Source: Syncephalis plumigaleata (taxonomy: Eukaryota; Zoopagomycota; Zoopagomycetes; Zoopagales; Piptocephalidaceae). Taken from it: a stretch of DNA of 64,000 bases. The translations under genes were made by a program, and so were the position numbers. Location: the NCBI GenBank assembly GCA_025201365.1, contig JAIXMF010000005.1:744001-808000 (forward strand). The letters are read 5' to 3'. Shown here one piece after another: positions 61,147-64,000 of the stretch; the first letter of the stretch is position 1; every line of letters starts with the position of its first letter. The notes below the pieces were generated by a model. The model was not told the origin of the DNA and did not search any database. It was given only the letters and a program-made list of their open reading frames with translations.

Positions 61147-64000
61147 TCAAATAACTAATGTGTATATATAGTACATTATGTAATCATTGTCATTTGTATT
61201 GGAATGTTTGGATAGAGAAACAAGCAATGTAGAATGGAATGATTGATGCTGGATGAAAGAGAGGAACGAGTAGGCTAAGATAGAGAGTTGATCTGGCAAG
61301 TAGAAGGCAATGAAGCAATAGTGGGATAGAAGGATATAGAATAGAAAGAGTAGCAATGTAAATGGTATACAATAATGACATGTCGATAGAGGTCAAATTG
61401 ATTCACGTTTATTAATATTGCTAGTGGATACTTGTCAATGATGGATGGCAATGGGTGTTGGCAGTAAGCATTAACATGGTTGATTATCCCGGTATCTGTC
61501 GTTATTGTTGAATATTAGTTGATAGACATTTAGAATGGGAATTAGTACATATTGTCTGGATATTGCCACTTGTATTAGCAGTGAATAGAAATGTCAACTT
61601 ACCGAATAGAATGGAGATAGTATGTAGTCAATATCATTGACATTTTGTATTAGTACTTGTGCCTGATTCATTTATTGTTCGTAGATTGCTTCTAAAGCAG
61701 AATGGATTACATGTTTATTCAATAAATAGCTAGATGATCGAATAAATCAGTTGGTATTTGATGTTTACGCAATGAATGATGGATTAATAGACCAGATGGA
61801 CTGGTATCAATGTATTATTGACCTGTATATTTATGCATACTTGTATTGTTTGTATTGCTTTCGTTGAAACGTGCTAGTATATGTACAGTTTTATTAATGA
61901 GGTGTATCGGACCTGTAGTATATATCATATTGGTATTAGTGCACGAGTGAGTAGAAGTAAAGTGCAGTAGACTACTGCAAACAAAATAGAAATAGACAAA
62001 TAATAGGCCACCACAGGTAAGGATAGCGCAGTTGGCTGTATTCGATGAGCATTTTAAGTCGTGTATATATTAAATAAACTATGATGATAATGCATACGAT
62101 TGATTGCATAGAGAGCAACGAAAGAACAAATAGAATACACGACAAACAATATAATAAACAGGCAGTAACTAGTAGAATGACTGACTTGTCACGAAGGAGC
62201 AAGGAATGAGCAAGGAAGGGTGCATGAACACGTATGTCAGTTTATTTGAAGAAGCAGTGTATGCTTGTGGGTCAATAGAGTATGTAGATGGCAGTAAACA
62301 AATAAAAATACAAATAAAAGCATGACGTAATAGTGGCATACAAACAGATGACGGAAAAGAGTGGTAAAAGTAAAAGGTACATATTACAACGAGAGCAGTG
62401 AACGCTTAAACATTGATAAATAAGCAGGGCAGTGATAGCAAACAAAGGACTAGAACGAACAATAAACAATGCTTATTGGTATAGTAATAATAACGACAAG
62501 TGAGCATGTAAACAGTTTAGAGGAAGAGAAAGAGGAAAGCAAAGAGATAAATAAAGGTCATAGAGATAGTATGACGGAATAGCTGCTATTGGGAATGTGT
62601 ATGCTAAAGTGAAAGAGAAAGTAAGTGAAATGCGAATGACACGAAGAAGACGCGTATTACTGAGAAAGTAAATGACAAGGGAAATGAACAATAGGTGGAA
62701 TAGTGAATACATGTAGTGTGAACTGACAGTAGTGGCAAGCATGTATATGTAGTGGGATGAAGTAGCATTTGTGAACGTAGTGAATTGTAGGAAGCAATGG
62801 ACAGTTTATCTTTATTGCTATGTGTATAATGGTAGTAGAATGGAATAAATGGCTTACATTACTGATAGAAATGCCGGAATAGTAGAATGAGTAATGTAGA
62901 ATGGAATGTAGTCAATATCGTTGACAGTTGGATGTTTTAATTGTAATATTGTTAGTGTATTGTAATAAATGAACTTACCTGTAATTAATACTTACGAATG
63001 AATGAATGAATGGATTGTAATAAAGTAATAAAATATGTTATGTCCCCATCATATCCGCTATCTTCGGACCGGGCCTTCCCATCCATAAGTGAAGCGCCAT
63101 GCTAATACAGTTGAATGTCTTGCGACAAATATCACTATATTACTAAAAATTAATGTAATTGCATTTGGAGTACGTGCCTATCAACATATGTACGTCCACC
63201 CACCACAGGTGAACATACATTGCTTCGTGTGGTTGTGCAAATTAATACTAGCAAGTAACCATTACTGCTATCGTATTAATTACGAAGCTGTTGATAGGGA
63301 TGCTGTCGTCACAAATGCGCTTACATCAACATTTAGCAATAGGGACTACGGTGGCCGGTATATGGTCATTGATCACAAGTGGAAACACACACACTTGTGG
63401 CAATGACCATATACACATTGACTGATATGGACGATGATTGTTGGCTAGGCGACCACCGCCATAGAACAATGCTGCCACGGCCGTAGTCGTTCGCGATATA
63501 TTCAACCGCGCACATGCAATGGGATCAGTAAACTAGCAATGTAATGTATCTAAATACATATGGGCTAGTTTGGACATAACATAAAAAGGGAGGGAGGATT
63601 TTGATGTACATAGGCATATTGCAGTTTGAATAGAATAGAGCGAATAAAAAATGATTAAACATACACGAAAACATACCATTAAATAACGTCAGTCATCATA
63701 ATATCAAGTAAACTAGACTCCCTTCTCCAGCGAAGGCAGCAACATGATGGTCAAATATCATGGCAAAGCGTCGTTTAAGTGATACTATGGTGGCAAATTG
63801 ACCTAAACACATATCAATATAGAATAAAGATACATGTTCAAGTATTTGCAATCCAATACATTTCATAATACTTGTATAATAGATGGACTATCACGCTACA
63901 TTACAACTTAATGATCTATAGAAACAGTGCAGCAGCTGTCCCAGATTATAGCCAGGATCCCTCAATGTGAGATAAATATAAATATTACCTGGGACAAGGA
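61147..64000. repeat. Intergenic repeat family, copy C (runs to right edge)
   Basis: The longest copy. 61215-61375 matches B 36400-36540; 61378-61640 is the core shared with A and B; 61640-62040 matches B 36800-37200; 62075-62380 matches A 31755-32060; 62800-62900 matches B 36340-36440; 62908-63060 matches A 32300-32480; 63355-63930 matches A 32740-33290. C thus contains blocks otherwise split between A and B. Donor-like motifs lie on the minus strand at 61597-61603 and 62973-62979. A strong hairpin is at 63359-63413 and another at 63531-63570. No conserved open frame, target-site duplication or element ends were found. Confidence 0.8.

Noticed and set aside
61147-64000. A retroelement or Polinton origin for the repeat family
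   Set aside because: No reverse transcriptase, integrase, capsid, polymerase or long terminal repeat could be seen; family remains unassigned.

Overview
The window is nuclear DNA of a compact eukaryotic genome. It is AT-rich, and multi-exon genes stand a few hundred bases apart on both strands. Introns are about 45-110 bp, with GTAAG-type donors and nearly always TAG acceptors. The gene set points to an early-diverging fungus or a close opisthokont relative: two HbrB/Bit61 (PRR5-type) TORC2 proteins, a RegA-like cAMP phosphodiesterase, an IucA/IucC siderophore synthetase, a TPT-family transporter, CSN7, Borealin, a SAM-domain kinesin-13 and an SH3-PX-BAR sorting nexin. The lineage is inferred from gene content only.

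Layout. 0-14.4 kb: 3' part of ALG2 (+), a 7TM receptor-like protein (-), selenoprotein H with an in-frame UGA (+), SAM-kinesin-13 (-), EMC2 (+) and a receiver-PDE (-). 14.4-18.8 kb is gene-poor, full of simple repeats, with one doubtful exon. 18.8-30.1 kb: LSM8 (+), a CENP-K-like coiled-coil protein (-), SHMT (+), a PA-domain subtilase relative without a recognisable Asp/His (+), a Cys-rich protein (+) and an SNX9-like protein (-). 31-37.5 kb: a small coiled-coil protein (-) and a divergent CDC20/CDH1 WD40 gene (+) lying between two copies of an intergenic repeat family. 37.5-51.7 kb is dense: Tctex dynein light chain (-), CSN7 (+), Borealin (-), HbrB-1 (-), TPT transporter (+), Ataxin-10 (-), F-box protein (-), HbrB-2 (+). 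52.3-61 kb: U2 snRNA (-), NIS siderophore synthetase (-), GPATCH4 (-) and a COX7A-like subunit (+) sharing a short divergent promoter, and a secreted Gln-rich coiled-coil protein (+). 61.2 kb to the right edge is another long copy of the repeat family.

The genes mostly belong to housekeeping systems: ER glycosylation and membrane insertion (ALG2, EMC2), mitosis (kinesin-13, Borealin, CENP-K-like, CDC20-like), TORC2 (two HbrB proteins), splicing and nucleolar RNA (U2, LSM8, GPATCH4), ubiquitin (CSN7, F-box), cAMP (PDE) and iron (NIS synthetase). The most notable findings are the UGA-encoded Sec in selenoprotein H, the intron-bearing NIS synthetase, and a mosaic repeat family whose hairpins and splice-donor-like motifs persist while the sequence around them drifts. 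Several conserved genes carry single-base frame changes, mostly with the sense of one missing base, which looks more like assembly error than pseudogenisation.
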